64,000 bases of DNA from Melieria omissa (GCA_963971225.1 OZ020269.1:83986450-84050449); one strand, 5' to 3'; numbered from the stretch's first letter, positions 1 through 12,304 are shown. Made by a program: numbers and translations. The notes: a model not told the origin generated them from the sequence alone.

Positions 1-779
1 AAACTGATGTTGTGGTCGTTGTTTTATGTGCCTGATGCGCATCTTTTGACATTTTTATGCGCCCCAAACAAAAGCAATTCAAAGTCATGGACAACAAACA
101 ACAACAACAATAATCAGAGATAATAAAAAAATATAAGAAGAAAACAAAAAAACAAAAAAACGCCAACAGCTCGCTCAATGAAACGGAAGTGTGAATAATT
201 GTAATCGTTGTGAATACTGCTGGTCTTGCTTTCATTGTTGTTGTTGTTTGTTGCTGATGCTGCCAGTAAACACAAAATATAGTCGGTGCTGACTTAATGT
301 TACTTTCATAAATAATGCGCAGCGCAACTGACATTTGGGTGCTGGTCAGCTGGTGAGTGTGGCAAGTGTGTGCGCGCGTGTGTGGCAGCAACATGTGGCA
401 CCCAAACCGAGCACAGACAGTTGACACTTGCTAGAAATGCTAAGCATGATAAATAAGTTGCTTTGCATCCAATTGAGTGCAAAGACAAACGCAAAGCCGA
501 AGAAAAATATTCATTAAAATAATGCGATGTTTACTTGGAAATTATCAAAACATATAAGCAGAATATATAATGGAATGTATGCAGCAAAGCAGAGAACGAA
601 AGGTGAAGTGGACGCGCACAAATATTTTCATGGGACTGTTTACCAAATTCAAATTGATGCCATTGTGCGGTTATGTCAAGAATTTATTGTATACGAAATA
701 TATTAGAGGTTTTTACGCTTAACGTTAAATTGAGAATTTTGAATGTTGAAAAAGACACAAAGTAGTAGTTAGTTCAGTT

Positions 780-2030
780 ACAGTAGGTAGTTATTCTTGT
801 CACTATAATGATGACAATTATTTGCATGTTAAGTCAAAGCAAGAGAGACATTAGTCGTGATAAACATCTCAGTTGTCGTTCACTTGTGTTGTATTCTCTT
901 AATTTTTATTACTAAAATACTGACAAAGTTTAGTTTGGCGAAATAGAGATGGATAAAGAATTTTTCATTATAATGAATTCAGTTGTTCATTGCCGATCTT
1001 GCCACTAAAATTTTGTGTGTTCAAGCGGAGGAATAAAAAATAGAATTAATCATTCGCGGCAGTTAAGCCAAGTGATGTTGTTGCCACTAGGAATCTAACA
1101 ACATTCTGCACATTGAGCTACAGAGAGATATCAGCTGTCTTTCTCTACCGTTTTGGCCCATAGTATTCTGACATAGTGTTGTATGTTAGCAAGAGAGAGC
1201 AACAATTGCATCAGTTAAATTGATGCTCAAACAAATCTATCAAAAAGAAGAAGCAAACGAATAGTGTTCTGAGGAACAGACCTGCTATATCTCCCGATTA
1301 ACTTGGCCTTCCTATAACATGAAACGGACTAACCAGCTGTTTAACCTAACTAACCAGCCGTCACTCAATAAGCACAACGGTCTCGGTGTTCACGGGTCAC
1401 TGTCTTATGGGAAAGCATGAGACTAAGGTGAGACTAAGACTGCAATCCAACGACTATTGTCGAGGTTGTGGCTCTGAGGAGCCACGTTCTCCACCTGATG
1501 TGTCAGTGTCCTTGAAGACTTGAGTCTCTTGGTTCAGCTTTCTTCATTAGCCTAACCGAACTATCGCCTCTGAATATCAGGGATATAGCCAGAACGGAAT
1601 CTTCTTGGTTCCCAGCGCTGTAAGGGGAAGCGCTCATCCACTGTGGTATCACAATGAGCCATAAGATGGACTTAAGTGAGCTTTTCACAAGAAAGGCTGC
1701 TAATTCAACCTAACTTAACCTTAAGAGAGAGCAAATATTTGCCCAATAGTATGCTGACAAAATGTTGCGTTTTACTTGTGATAGCTCAATTGTCATTTTC
1801 TATCACTCTTGTCACTAAAATACCAATATTTTTTATGTTGACCACGTGAGAAAGAAAGTACCACTCGTTACCAACAGCGCCGTGGTTTTCTGTTCTTACC
1901 ACTAATTTTTTGTATTTGAGGTAAGGCAAAAGAAAGTTAATTAGGAGCCATATTTTTGATTGTCATTCTGACAATTTTGTCACTAAAATACTGACAATAT
2001 TTTGAATTTTGATCGAGAGAAACAACTGTC
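780..2030. repeat. diverged repeated units, split by a LINE fragment
   Basis: Short related segments recur here. The string CACTAAAATACTGACAA appears near 910 and 1980, with looser copies near 1005, 1090, 1810 and 1895. A second pair, GCCCATAGTATTCTGACA and GCCCAATAGTATGCTGACA, lies near 1153 and 1740. The block around 880-1030 resembles that around 1765-1920, so a larger unit was probably duplicated and then decayed. The non-LTR fragment at about 1340-1722 lies between the halves. No coding potential is visible. Positions 1-780 are plain AT-rich noncoding sequence. Confidence 0.4.
1340..1722 (+). mobile_element. 5'-truncated non-LTR retrotransposon, 3' end (jockey-like)
   Basis: With frameshifts, the plus strand reads as the C-terminal end of a LINE ORF2. 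It shows a TGHC-type segment, then CRGCGSEEP, then HLMCQCP, which together form the Cys/His cluster found after the RNase H region of jockey-like elements. A final segment ISLTELSPLNIRDIAR follows. The 3' part at 1636-1722 has GTGGTATCACAATG, then AAGTGAG, and ends in TAACCT-type repeats. This tail is also seen in the SINE at 11900-12292 and the LINE copy at 10322. It is dead and short. The clade is inferred from motif order only. Confidence 0.6.
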
Positions 2031-3637
2031 TGTCTATTTATGACTAAACTTTTATGTAGAAAGTCAGAGAACACAAAGATAATTATTGTTTCCTGATTGA
2101 AAACATTAATCTTTTTAAATTTCAAGTTCGCTCTTTCTGCTTAAAGCTACGAATAGTGAACACCTCTATTCTTTTTGTGAGCACTTGTCCGGTTGCGTGC
2201 ATTACTGAAGTGGCACAGAAGCAAACTAAGCACTTAGCCGAACATTTGATGTACGTAAATAGAATTCCTGAAAATATGGGCAACAATCATAATGCGTGTC
2301 AATTGCTGAAGTAGCCCATCCGGACACATGCTACCCAAGTGTGTCTTAATGGAAGCGATACATGGCCAATCAGCGGCAAACATGGAAGTTAGGCTCAAGT
2401 GCCCCGCAAACAGCTGCGGAATCCATTCGCAAAGTAGACTCGCCAGCAAGCAGATACATGCAAAGTGTTGGACAGACGAGCAAAATTACTTGTATTTTAT
2501 TCTGGGCACTACCCCGACTACAAATCATAACTACATTTATTGCTGTCACTGACAGCGCATTAGACAGACAGGCGTCCAAGTATAGCTTCGAAATAATGCA
2601 GGCCAAGCCATATTGATAGCCAAGCAGCTTTGCATTTAATTAAACATTTTGATAAATCAACATTGAGAGGGAAATAGAAAAGTAAAACATAGAGAAAAGA
2701 TTGCGACAACGTCACAAAGCGTCAAATCAATAAGTCTGACAGCATCATTTTGCGCGATTGCTCTTCTTTTTCGCCAACGCCATGTTTGACTTAGCTGCAG
2801 AGCTGTGGCCAGAAGTAATAACGTGGCCAGCACAGTGTATGACGTTGTATGAAGTGTTGTGGGCCGGGGTGGTGTGTTCATTGTTGCTGCTGATGGCGAT
2901 GATGTAATCTGCAGCATGACGGCGTATGAAGTGCGCACGTACGCGCAGCGTTGAACGCAATTCAAATATTTGCCTACGTACCAGAACTTAATAGAGATGG
3001 CACCATGATGGCTTTAAAACCTCAAAATAAAGACATAGAAGAAATGCATATAATCGTAGAATCGAAGAAGAAATAAATAAACAAATGCGAAAAGCAATAA
3101 AAGCGCGCCATCAATTCGTAGATAAAGTGAGCCATAAAATTTTTATTTAAAAGGGAATCTCTGGCTTTCAGCGAGCAAAAAGTAAAGTCACAATGTCAAC
3201 AATAATACGAATGATAAGATATTCGTTTTGGTGCAGCGAGAAAATGAAAACAATAATTTTTTATTTAATGAAAAACATGTGCTTGATGCCTGATTTTTAT
3301 ACATAACTGTATACTGTTATCAATGTTATTGATATGGTCGTAAACAGAGCGCTGTTTAAAGTGTAGGTGTGATTTTTATTAAAAAAAAACATATTCAATG
3401 CTTAGATAAACCGAATTGGTCTATTAATATTTTCAAAGGTTAGAATTCATGGAAATGCATGATTTTTATTTTTAATGCATTAAAAAGTTTACAAGAGAAA
3501 ACTTAAAAGTGATTTCACCCACGTGCCGGTACTGAAAACTAGGAATAAGTCTGACTCATAGTTTCAAATTTCCCTTTATGACATACAAATCTGATATTCT
3601 CAGCTTAGACATATTCTCAATTTTTATTGTCTGCTTT
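2031..3637. other. noncoding stretch, no gene recognised
   Basis: This is AT-rich sequence with a slightly GC-richer patch at 2230-2960. Short open frames occur on both strands there, but none resembles a known protein and none has exon-like splice sites joined to a neighbour. It lies upstream of the recognised Ehbp1 exons and is probably first-intron or intergenic DNA. Confidence 0.4.
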
Positions 3638-3952
3638 ATAGTTAAACTGCCGTAGATCAGCTCGCTAGTGCGTTGGGCCGCGAGTCAAATGCGAAACTCG
3701 AACCCAGGTTCAATACTCCGTTGCGCTAACACCGAAAAAAAGAAAAAACAACAATTTTTCTTTCGGTGGCTGTTCTCTCAGCAGGAAATGGCAAACCTCT
3801 GAGCGTAAAATTGCCTATGAAAAAGCTCCCAACTCGCCATTTGTAAAAACATTCGCACGCACAACATAGATGGTTGCGGGAAGCTAGGCCTTAGTCTCGC
3901 GTAATCGGGCTGTCGTGCCAGTCAAGAAGTAGAAGACTTCATAGTTAAATTG
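3638..3952 (+). mobile_element. tRNA-derived SINE with target-site duplication
   Basis: The body at 3650-3940 is flanked by near-identical 12-mers: ATAGTTAAACTG at 3638-3649 and ATAGTTAAATTG at 3941-3952. The head has a degenerate pol III box A (TAGATCAGCTCG) and box B (GGTTCAATACTCC). The middle segment AGCAGGAAATGGCAAACCTC matches the second SINE at 11900-12292, which has GGCAGGCAATGGCAAAACCT, so both belong to one family. From memory this central block is abundant in tephritid flies; I could not check that. Confidence 0.7.
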
Positions 3953-4129
3953 TTCAAGTGAACCGGATGGAATGATATACAATAGTTTCAAAGTTGGTGG
4001 GATTTCAAAATGGAAAATTTCGTAAAAAGGAGACAATTTTCTTCATTCATTTGATACCCATGTCTTCATCATTGCACTATCGCCAAATATTTAAAAAAAT
4101 AATTAAAATGTGTATGTCCTTAAATTTTA

Positions 4130-4440
4130 AAAAGGACTTTGGGTCAGAAAATGAAAAAACTGACTATGCCAGGATACTATAAATGATCTCTAGTTTTGCG
4201 TCTATATGAACATTTGAAAGGGTCTCGGCAAAAAAACATTGTTGATGTTAGGCTTAATATTTTTTCAAATAATATATGATATCTTTCATCTTAGATTATA
4301 AGACCGGAGGAAACAATTTATTTTATCTATAAAAAACATTCGGAATTTTATGATTTTTGAAAATGGTCGAATAATTTACTTTTTTACAACTTTCACCGTC
4401 AGTAACTTCCCCAAATCTCAACTGATTTGGACCATCGCTT
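4130..4440 (+). repeat. dispersed repeat, copy A
   Basis: It matches 19930-20330 on the same strand. Shared strings include TATGCCAGGATACTATAAAT, AATTTATTTTATCTATAAAA and AGTAACTTCCCCAAATCTCA, with small indels between them. The family is unknown. I see no terminal inverted repeats or reading frame, so it may be part of a larger noncoding transposon. Confidence 0.65.
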
Positions 4441-6579
4441 GTTTTCAAGCGATCCTGTGTTTTCAATGCCTGAATTTCGTGTTAGTTTTTTCTCATTTCT
4501 CATAGAATATTTGCATTTAATGATAATACTTTCTCACTTTATATCAATTTGTCGTATTTTCAGTAAATACTTTTTTACTTTCTGTACTTCATTTGTCAAC
4601 TTTGAGATAATAATACTCGTGTCTAATGAAATCTCGTTCAATTGTTGCTATGTTTTATTATTTAATATTTTCTAAGTATTATTGCTTCAATTATTGTCGT
4701 CATTTACATCAATATTGACAATTGACAACTGTTTATTTACAACGTTAACAATTTTAATTGTCGCTTACAACAACACAAGCTGCCTCTACTATTGAAATAA
4801 GTCTAAATTGATGTGTTGTTGTTTTTTTCCAAGAATTTGCTTATTTTTCATTCAATTTTGTTGTTTCATTTGCAAAAAGGGGTCACCGACTTACCGACTT
4901 ATTGATTTGACTGGCTGTTCGTTTTGCTGAGCCAGCGTGCACCGAACTCGCCGCTCAGCTGCGTCAATGTGCACTCAGCTCAAAGTCCACAAATTGGAAA
5001 TTCGTATGCAAAATAATCAAATGCATTGTACCTTCCGTAGTGCAGTTGCAATGCTGACCACTTGGGCACTTTAGTGAATTAACGCATTGTTATTTTTTCA
5101 TTTTTGTTGTTGCTTTTGTTTTGTTTAATTCACTTTTATTTCTGTATAAATTTCGTCATTCACATTTTGCATAAATGCAAATTCTGCACTGTACAAAAAA
5201 AAATTGCTACATATTTATTGTTGTCCATTCGATGTGGAAGTATTTATTTATTTTTAATGCTCCGTGCGTGGTTTTTTACCCGAGGGACGAGCCCGGTTGC
5301 CGGAATGGCTCATTGTTGTCGGCGGCATTGGCTGTCGCGGTGGCGCTTGCGTGTTCATTACCGTCGGATGTTATTGGCTGGTTGTGTGGTGTACGCTTGG
5401 CGGCAGCCGGTTTCTCCCTAATGTCTGTTGCCCATTGAGGTCAACACAATTGAAACGTTGCTCCATGCCGGGCAATTTTGTTGGGGCTTGCTTGGCTCGT
5501 TGTGCGTTTTCGCGGAATAAAGACAACTTTAGCTAATGAATACAATGTTCCGAGTATTTTCTATTTATTCTTTATTGTGTGACATTTTGAACTTGAAAAC
5601 AGCTAGGAAGAAAAAGATATATAAATATATGAGAGAGTGAGAACCTAAAGACTGACGATGTTCTCTTTGTCTAACAAATTTTAGTGATTGGTTGTTTGAT
5701 TTCCTACAAGATTTCAGTGCGTTCATTAACCGAAATGAACCGAAATATGTTACAGATTTCTGTCTACTATATAACTTTATTTTTCGTTGCATTCACCTGT
5801 TGAGTTGCCTTATATTTTGGTAGTCTCCCCCTTATCTGATACGTAATGTGCAATTTTGCCCTTTGTTTGTCTTTTGCTATCTTATCTGTGCGTATAAACT
5901 CAGCGCATATTTGGGGTGAATATTTATGTACCTTATCTTATTTTATAGTGCACAGCAGTGGTTATTTCTAAGCAATTTATAAGGCGCCAAAAAAATATGA
6001 AAAACGTTCGATTAGTTATGGCCAACTGATATAACAAAAACTGTTTTGTTTCTTATTTGAAAGCACGTTTGAACTTTTTAAAAATACTTTTATTGGCAAT
6101 GAATTGCATTTTATTGGCATGTCTTGTACTGGAATAGCAGAGCATATTTGCTGAGAAATTAGGTCTATGCATCCAGAGTTGATCTTATCGATGCCACTCT
6201 ACTAAAAGGTTATCTATGAAAATTGTCTCAAAAAAGAACTAAAATAGGAAAGGTAGGATTAGGTTTTTGTATTCAACAAATTATTCTTTAACACAAAAAC
6301 AAAAAATGGCTTTTATATCGAAATATGTACTTCTTGTTTGTTAACAATGTTGTCATCATTTTTACAACAACATTCAAAAAGTTTTTTGTTTTTATAAAAA
6401 AGGCACCAATTGAACAAAAGCGGCCTAAACAAAACGACTCACTTTTGGTTCAAATGTACTAAAAGTGGAAATCGTGATCGGTATATAAATACTCTGCTTT
6501 GTAGCAATCAGGACACACTCAAAGCGTAAAACGTTGTCTGCATAAAGTTTAAATTAATAAAAAAAAGGTAAGTGTAAGT
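4441..6579. other. AT-rich noncoding stretch
   Basis: It consists of T-rich sequence and a short GC-richer patch near 5250-5500 containing open frames without recognisable similarity. No exon, RNA gene or repeat boundary can be supported. Confidence 0.4.
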
Positions 6580-6965
6580 GATCTCCTTAGGAAGTTTAGT
6601 AAACTGTGAATAGTCCTACCAGTTAGATCTGCTAGACTGTCGAAGAAAAAGTTGCCCCGGTGAATCTTTCTTATGCTGGATCTGGACATTTTCTTTCTCG
6701 TCCACACAGCTACGACAGAAGTCTTTGAATAAGAGCCCAACTTTGATTGATAACCAGCAAGCAACATTGTAGCCATTATCTGAGTCCCTGGGCACAGAGA
6801 CAGATTGTTGAGCTTGAAATGAATGTTCACTCAGTTTGTTTCTTTCGAAACATGAGTATGTTTCTCTATGCGATCTAAATTGTCTAAAGGAAAACCACCA
6901 AAAGATATTTAAATTATGAAACCAACTGTAGGAGAAAATCGAATGTGGCCTAACAAACGACAAAA
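6580..6965 (-). mobile_element. non-LTR retrotransposon fragment, minus strand
   Basis: The minus strand encodes the segment FKDFCRSCVDEKEN followed by frameshifted remnants. The DNA at about 6695-6770 is nearly identical to 10858-10935, so both are copies of one LINE family. The conserved feature is the Cys-x2-Cys..Glu..His cluster downstream of RNase H in jockey-like elements. Stops and frameshifts make it a dead fragment. Confidence 0.6.
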
Positions 6966-6985
6966 GTTAATTTTGAACTCGGTAG

Positions 6986-7290
6986 ATGACGTTCGGAACT
7001 GTCAAGAATTTTTGCAGTCTGCCCCGAATGAAGTTCAATCACCACTGTAAAATCTGCAGGAATGTAAATGAGAAGGAAACAATCTCACACTTTCTCACAC
7101 ACAGCTGTTCAGTTCTACCGGTTACAAGACTATCTACCCTGGGAGTACCATTCTTTAAAAACCTAAGCGTCTTTTCAAAAGTAAAATCTATGTAATCCTA
7201 TGATTTTTACGGCAAACAAAACTAACCTTTAAAGGTTCACCAACGTCGTGATACTAAAATTTCACCCTCGCACCACTTAAACGACATCTG
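6986..7290 (+). mobile_element. non-LTR retrotransposon fragment, plus strand
   Basis: A 69-residue frame contains HHCKICRNVNEKETISHFL, the Cys-x2-Cys..Glu..His pattern of a LINE ORF2 C-terminus. It then reads RLSTLGVPFF like the usual segment after the cluster. It sits head to head with the minus-strand fragment just upstream and is a separate insertion. The 3' limit is a guess, placed after the GTGATACTAAAATTTCACCC segment that resembles a LINE tail. Confidence 0.5.
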
Positions 7291-7509
7291 AAATTAATTG
7301 CCTCGATAATCTAAACTAATAATTTTATGGCCTTGTATTTAAATTTGATACTCGCTGACGGGAGGTGCCAAAAAAACTTTGCTAATGCGTCCAATGTAAT
7401 TTGAGTTGAAAGCACTAATGCGTTGAGAGAGTTGTGGTCAATAGCCAAAATGTTATAGCCAAACATTGGTACACTGCAAACAAGTATCAACTAATAGCTA
7501 AAGTCTCTT

Positions 7510-7665
7510 CCAAAAGAAGTGAGGGTTTGGGGGTTCAAATCTCCAAAATACAAAAATTGCTGGTTCAAAATATGGTTTCAAATGGAATCGAGTTCAAAAG
7601 TTGTACGCAAACCTCTCCCCTTAAAAATGATATCTTGTGCGCGCCAGTGGTCTCTTCCAATAATG
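7510..7665. mobile_element. short MITE-like repeat (hAT-like), copy 1
   Basis: The core AAAATATGGTTTCAAATGG recurs at 48250 and, diverged, at 32190. All three copies end in a segment of the form ATGAAATCCTGTATGCGCCA, here TGATATCTTGTGCGCGCCAG. Only the copy at 32138-32279 shows both ends, so the family call comes from that copy. The left boundary here is unclear. Confidence 0.45.
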
Positions 7666-7739
7666 TTAGAATGTCTTTATTCTTCTTCATGTATTCAAAA
7701 ATGTATAAATTTTGTTCTTATATATAAAAATGTTTAATC

Positions 7740-10321
7740 AAAGGTCTTCAAATTGCTCTCGCTGTGCATTGAATGTGATATTTCGTGAACAAAGCAACTC
7801 GACAGGCACTCAAACAACGTCAACGTCATACATCGTGTAGGCCACTTTAGGTTATGTGATTGTCAGCTGATTACCAACCGAAAAGGACATTCGATACATT
7901 TGCGTCGTGTCTTTGTTTCTCGTCTTGTCCTTCTTCCACTGCATGTTTGCTTGTCATTCTCTGTGGCATCGCCCTCGTGTCTGTGTTTTAAATTATGAAT
8001 TCTTAGATCATTTTTATATGTATTGTTATTCTTGGTTTTCTCTTCACATATATTTGCCACTGTTGCCAACACAACATTCGGCCCCTATTTTTATATTACA
8101 CACAATCATTGTTGTTTTCTTTGTCCTTTTTCTTTATCGCTCAGACAAAAAATTGAATGAAAATTCCCTTTGTGCTGCGATATGAGTGTGTGGGAGGACA
8201 GTCAGTCGTCAGCCGGTCCGGTGCATTCCCCGCATTCACTTGAACACTCAAACACACACTCACTCAATTGCGCACACACACACACACACACACTGCTATA
8301 TTGAGCAGTTGTGTTCGTGCTTATCCGACAGTTGCGATTATGCAGGCGCAATCATCATTTTGTGCGCAGGATGCTGACGGCTGCTCGTTGCTGGTTGGCA
8401 TTACGCTGCCGCTGCCCTCAAACGGCCGACACAATCAGCAACATTGTACTTAATTCTCTGCCTTTGGTTTTGCTTTTTATGCTCCTTTTTTAAATTTGTA
8501 TTTACCAGAGCGCTGCATTACTTGCTCGGAAGTTGCGCTGATTATCGCTTCGCTACTGGCTGGCTTTCAGTTTAGTGCTGGCTGCTGTGTTCTGCGGCAT
8601 TTGCGGCATCTGTTGTGGTTGCCACACTCTGATAGCGTACATTCGTGCATATGTAGGAAAGCAACGACTTTTTGCAGTAGCAGCCGCCGTAATGAGTTCA
8701 AAGCACTTGTATGCTGTTTGTTTGTGGTTGAGCATTTGTTGTTGTTAGGCTGCAGGAGACTGCAGCAAGTTTCTGGAATTAATTTCTTTCTTGTTTTTCT
8801 TTTGCTTATCTCTGCATTTATTCCTGGCTGCAATTGAAAATGCCACAAAGTGACGAGAGAGACTCACGCTCATTATATCTTCATCCCTTCCACCATATCG
8901 TGTGAGTGTTTTTGAATGATATCTTTTAGTCTGCCGCCTGTTGTAATAACTATTGAATTGAATAGTCCAATGATGAGTAATTCGACTCCATACAACTGCG
9001 GCACAGAATTAGAAGGAGTGGTATGTTCCTCACAAAATTTGGTTGAATTTGCTGAATTGTAATCATCATTTGGTTTTTCTTAAACTTTTGTAGTTTGGCA
9101 ATACCTGTGACTTAAATTTGCAATTTTCGTAATCTTTTTGTGAGCTGTAACACCAAGTGTATTGGCCACATTTTTCAGATTTTATATTTAATCAGATATA
9201 TCAACATTGGTAATTGCTAATAGTAAAAACAAATTGTGTGAGGACCGTTTAGTTTTGCAATAAAAATGATAATCATAAATGAATTATTTGCATTGGTGCA
9301 GTTTTGTTTTTCATTTTTCATGTTGGTTGCATACTTTCAGGGGTAGATAAAATATATTTTGTCAAAAAATAGGTGTTTAGACTATTTTTAAAATTGAATA
9401 ATTTTCTAAGATTGAAAGATATTGGAGGACGTGTTTACATTATTCGACAAAATACAAATAAAATCTTATAACAAAAAAATCCGGGAACATACTTTCACAT
9501 ACTCTTTAGATATTTTCATTTAAGTTTCGCCAATTTTCAGGTTTTTAACTTAAAAAATATTTTGAATGAAAAGCGAAATAGAAGCTTCAGTTTTGCAAAT
9601 TTTCAGAAAACATTAAAAGCAAAAAACGCCCACTTTAGTTATTAATCTATATTGAAAGTAAAGCAACTTCTTGCTAACCATGAATTTAAAAAATTATTTT
9701 TACTCCATAGACTAAAAAACAGAATAGATGTGTTCACATTTTGTTGTGAAAAAAGTTCCAAGTCAAAATCGTTACCATTTTTGACTTTTGTCTATGAAAC
9801 AAATCACCGTGCAATGCCACAATTTCCTTCGCAAAATTTCTACAAGTGTAAAATTTATCATAATTTTTAAATACTGCATTTAATTGCAGTAAAACATTCG
9901 TTGTTATTTACTGCAATACGCGATAAGCTTTTTTACGCTTCTTGAAATTTTACTTTATACGCTTATAGCAAAATTCTTTATACAAATTCTTATCGTTTGC
10001 GGTGTTTTTTTAGTTTTGTACTTTTTTGTTTTTTTATTTTCTTTTATTTATTTTTAAACTACTTGTTTTTGTTGTTGTTCACTGTGCTTCATTGAGAGAT
10101 GGCAGCACTAATAGCAAATCAATATGGTGTTTGAAATTCGACACTCCTTCAAACCATTGTCAAAGTTTCATGACATTTCATTTATGAGTTTCTTTGCTGC
10201 TATCATCCAAATTGGTTTTATGAAGTATTTATGAAGAGTGGTCAAGGTTTTGTCTTTGAAAGGTAAAACAAACAATGAAATCAAACTAGGACCGTATTTT
10301 ATTTTCGATGATCAAAGACCT
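7740..10321. other. noncoding stretch with a CA microsatellite
   Basis: The only clear structure is a (CA)n run at 8273-8293. The patch at 8180-8840 is GC-richer and has open frames on both strands with no similarity that I recognise. The rest is strongly AT-rich. No splice-linked exon is visible. Confidence 0.4.
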
Positions 10322-10960
10322 TAGTTAAGTTAGGTTATGGTGACTGCCTTTGTAAGAGACACACTCGGACTTGTGAGGCCCTTAGTGATACCTTATACAT
10401 ATTTCAATCATTTTTTGAAATGTGTATCCAACATGTGTTACAACACACATTTGACATACAGTTTAATGCTGAGTACGAACGGCTGTCGGTAGGTTTTCTT
10501 TCATATTTGGAGGTTTTTAAAAAATCGAAGAATGAAATTGGGGGATAGTTGATATGTGTTCACAACACATTGTACAAAAAATTTAGTTTGAAGATTCAAT
10601 TCGTAATATGGGTGTCGCGTTTGATCACAATGGACCAACCACTCGAATGAAAGAACCCTTCGAAAGAGTGTTTAAACAAGTTCTCGCACAATCCCATGAA
10701 ATATCTGCGTTGATTGATAGGTAATTGGGTAATAGTAGTTGCCACATGAACCGGCTTGAGCTCCTAGACTATGTATAGTTCTATCGATTAGATCTACTAG
10801 ACTCCTTCTTCTGCAAAAAGCAGGACAAGAAGTGCATAGAAGGTGGAATGCATTTTCTTCCTCGTCCACACAGCTACGACAGAAGTCTTTGGAAAAGAGC
10901 CCAGCGTTGATTGATAACCAGGAAGCAGCATTGTTGAATCGATTGAAAGATGAAATCAAG
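10322..10960 (-). mobile_element. non-LTR retrotransposon 3' end, minus strand
   Basis: Read on the minus strand, 10960-10672 is open and encodes FSKDFCRSCVDEEENAFHLL then CTSCPAFCRRRS, the C-terminal Cys/His cluster of a jockey-like ORF2. Further 3', at 10400-10322, the minus strand has GGTATCACTAAGGGCC, then GTGTGTCTCTTACAAAGGCAG, and ends in a TAACCTAACTTAAC run. This end is the clearest LINE partner of the SINE tail at about 12229-12292. The element is 5'-truncated. Confidence 0.65.
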
Positions 10961-11613
10961 AAAAATTGGCCTCATTTGAAGAAGAAATAGTGTCCTTCCA
11001 TCGCTACAATGTATCAGCTCACGCTTCAGTAAAAACCATGACAAAACCGAATGCATTGGTCTACAAATTTCTGCTTCATTCATTCTGTTTCCCAGATTTG
11101 GTCCAATTCTGTGTTCCCAAACATGAAAATAAAACACCTGTTGGCATGAGAATTTTCAAATTTGGAAGTTGAAACCGATCGGTATTTTGGAAGAATTAGG
11201 GATAGAATGAACACTCTCTAAGGCGCAGAATGGGCCACAAGGCAAATTTAGGCCATGAAAAGATCTTTTGTGGTTGAAGAAAACTGAACACAAGCTAAGT
11301 TTTTGCAAGGCAGTAAAACATAAAAGTAAGAACATCTTTGGACCAAGTGTATCGTGTCGAAAGGAGACTATGTTAAAAAATTAAATAAAATTTGCCGAAG
11401 TTGTGCCGTCTTATTCAGGCTCATTACCTTTCAAACTCTTCTCGTAATTGTATTTGTCTTTTTTTTGCTTTTTTATTTTCTTTTATTGTCCTTGCTTTTC
11501 AAATAAGTTAGCACTGCTCAATTTTGTTTGGAAAATGTTTGGAGATATTTTTGTGTTCCATAGCCTGGTCTGTCAGATTTTGTAAAAACTTAACAAACAA
11601 CAACAACAACAAA
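10961..11613. other. noncoding stretch before the Tc1-like element
   Basis: Nothing recognisable is present except possible 5' continuation of the minus-strand LINE copy to about 10990 and a short CAA repeat at 11598-11611 beside the insertion site. Confidence 0.35.
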
Positions 11614-11615
11614 TA

Positions 11616-11839
11616 CAGTGTACCAATAAAGTCTTCGTACAGCACTTGATTCAGAACTAATTATTAAAAACACTAAATAATTGTAGGAATTTTGTAAAAA
11701 GGTCGATGCAGATCTATTTATTAAGCATTTATTTTTAATATACCAACAAAAACTAATATATTTCATTAAGTAGTTTGAAAGTTTTTAGCCAAAAACAAAA
11801 AAAAGTCGCTTATTTACTGCCAATAAAGTCTTCGTACAC
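11616..11839 (+). repeat. left terminal inverted repeat of the Tc1-like element
   Basis: It pairs with 13494-13717. The direct-repeat motif CCAATAAAGTCTTCGTAC lies at the outer end (about 11623-11640) and inner end (about 11821-11838). In known IR/DR elements the transposase binds these motifs. Confidence 0.88.
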
Positions 11840-11887
11840 TTAATTTATGTCTGTCCTTTTGCCCATAATAATAATTTATTGACAACT

Positions 11888-12304
11888 ATTCTTTGAAAAG
11901 GTCGGCCTCGATAGCTCAGCGGGTAGCGCGCTGGCTTCTCATACCGAGCGCTCCAGGTTCGATTCCTGGCTGGGGCTGGAAAGAACACTCATTTACTTCT
12001 ATCGCTATCCACATGAAGGAAATGAGAATTACAAGAATCGCACAAGTGCGCTCTTGGCAGGCAATGGCAAAACCTCCAAGTGTGAAAGAAAAAACTGCCA
12101 ATCGCCGTTCGGATTCGGCGTTAAACTGTAGGTCCCCTCCCTCCCTTTCCCCCATCCGTTTGAAATGTGTGTTGTATCACATGTTGGAAAAAACAGTGTT
12201 GCATACACATTTCAAACGGGTGGAATTTGTGGTATCACAACGGGCCCATAGGCCTAAGTGTGTCTCATACAGAGGCAGCCACTTAACCAACCATTCTTTG
12301 AAAA
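11888..12304 (+). mobile_element. tRNA-Met-like SINE nested in the Tc1-like element
   Basis: The body at 11900-12292 is flanked by perfect 12-bp duplications ATTCTTTGAAAA at 11888-11899 and 12293-12304. The head at about 11904-11976 closely follows elongator tRNA-Met. It has acceptor GCCTCGA, box A TAGCTCAGCGGG, an anticodon-loop CTCATA, box B GGTTCGATTCC and a GGGGC acceptor end. The middle segment (GGCAGGCAATGGCAAAACCT, then CGCCGTTCGGATTCGGCG) is shared with the SINE at 3650. A near-perfect inverted repeat, CCGTTTGAAATGTGT with ACACATTTCAAACGG, lies at about 12157-12220. The tail at about 12229-12292 matches local LINE ends. Perfect flanking duplications suggest a fairly recent insertion. 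Confidence 0.88.

Noticed and set aside
11904..11976. Possible functional tRNA-Met gene
   Set aside because: Box A, box B and the CAT anticodon are present, but the anticodon and acceptor stems do not pair well and the sequence continues into a SINE body with target duplications.
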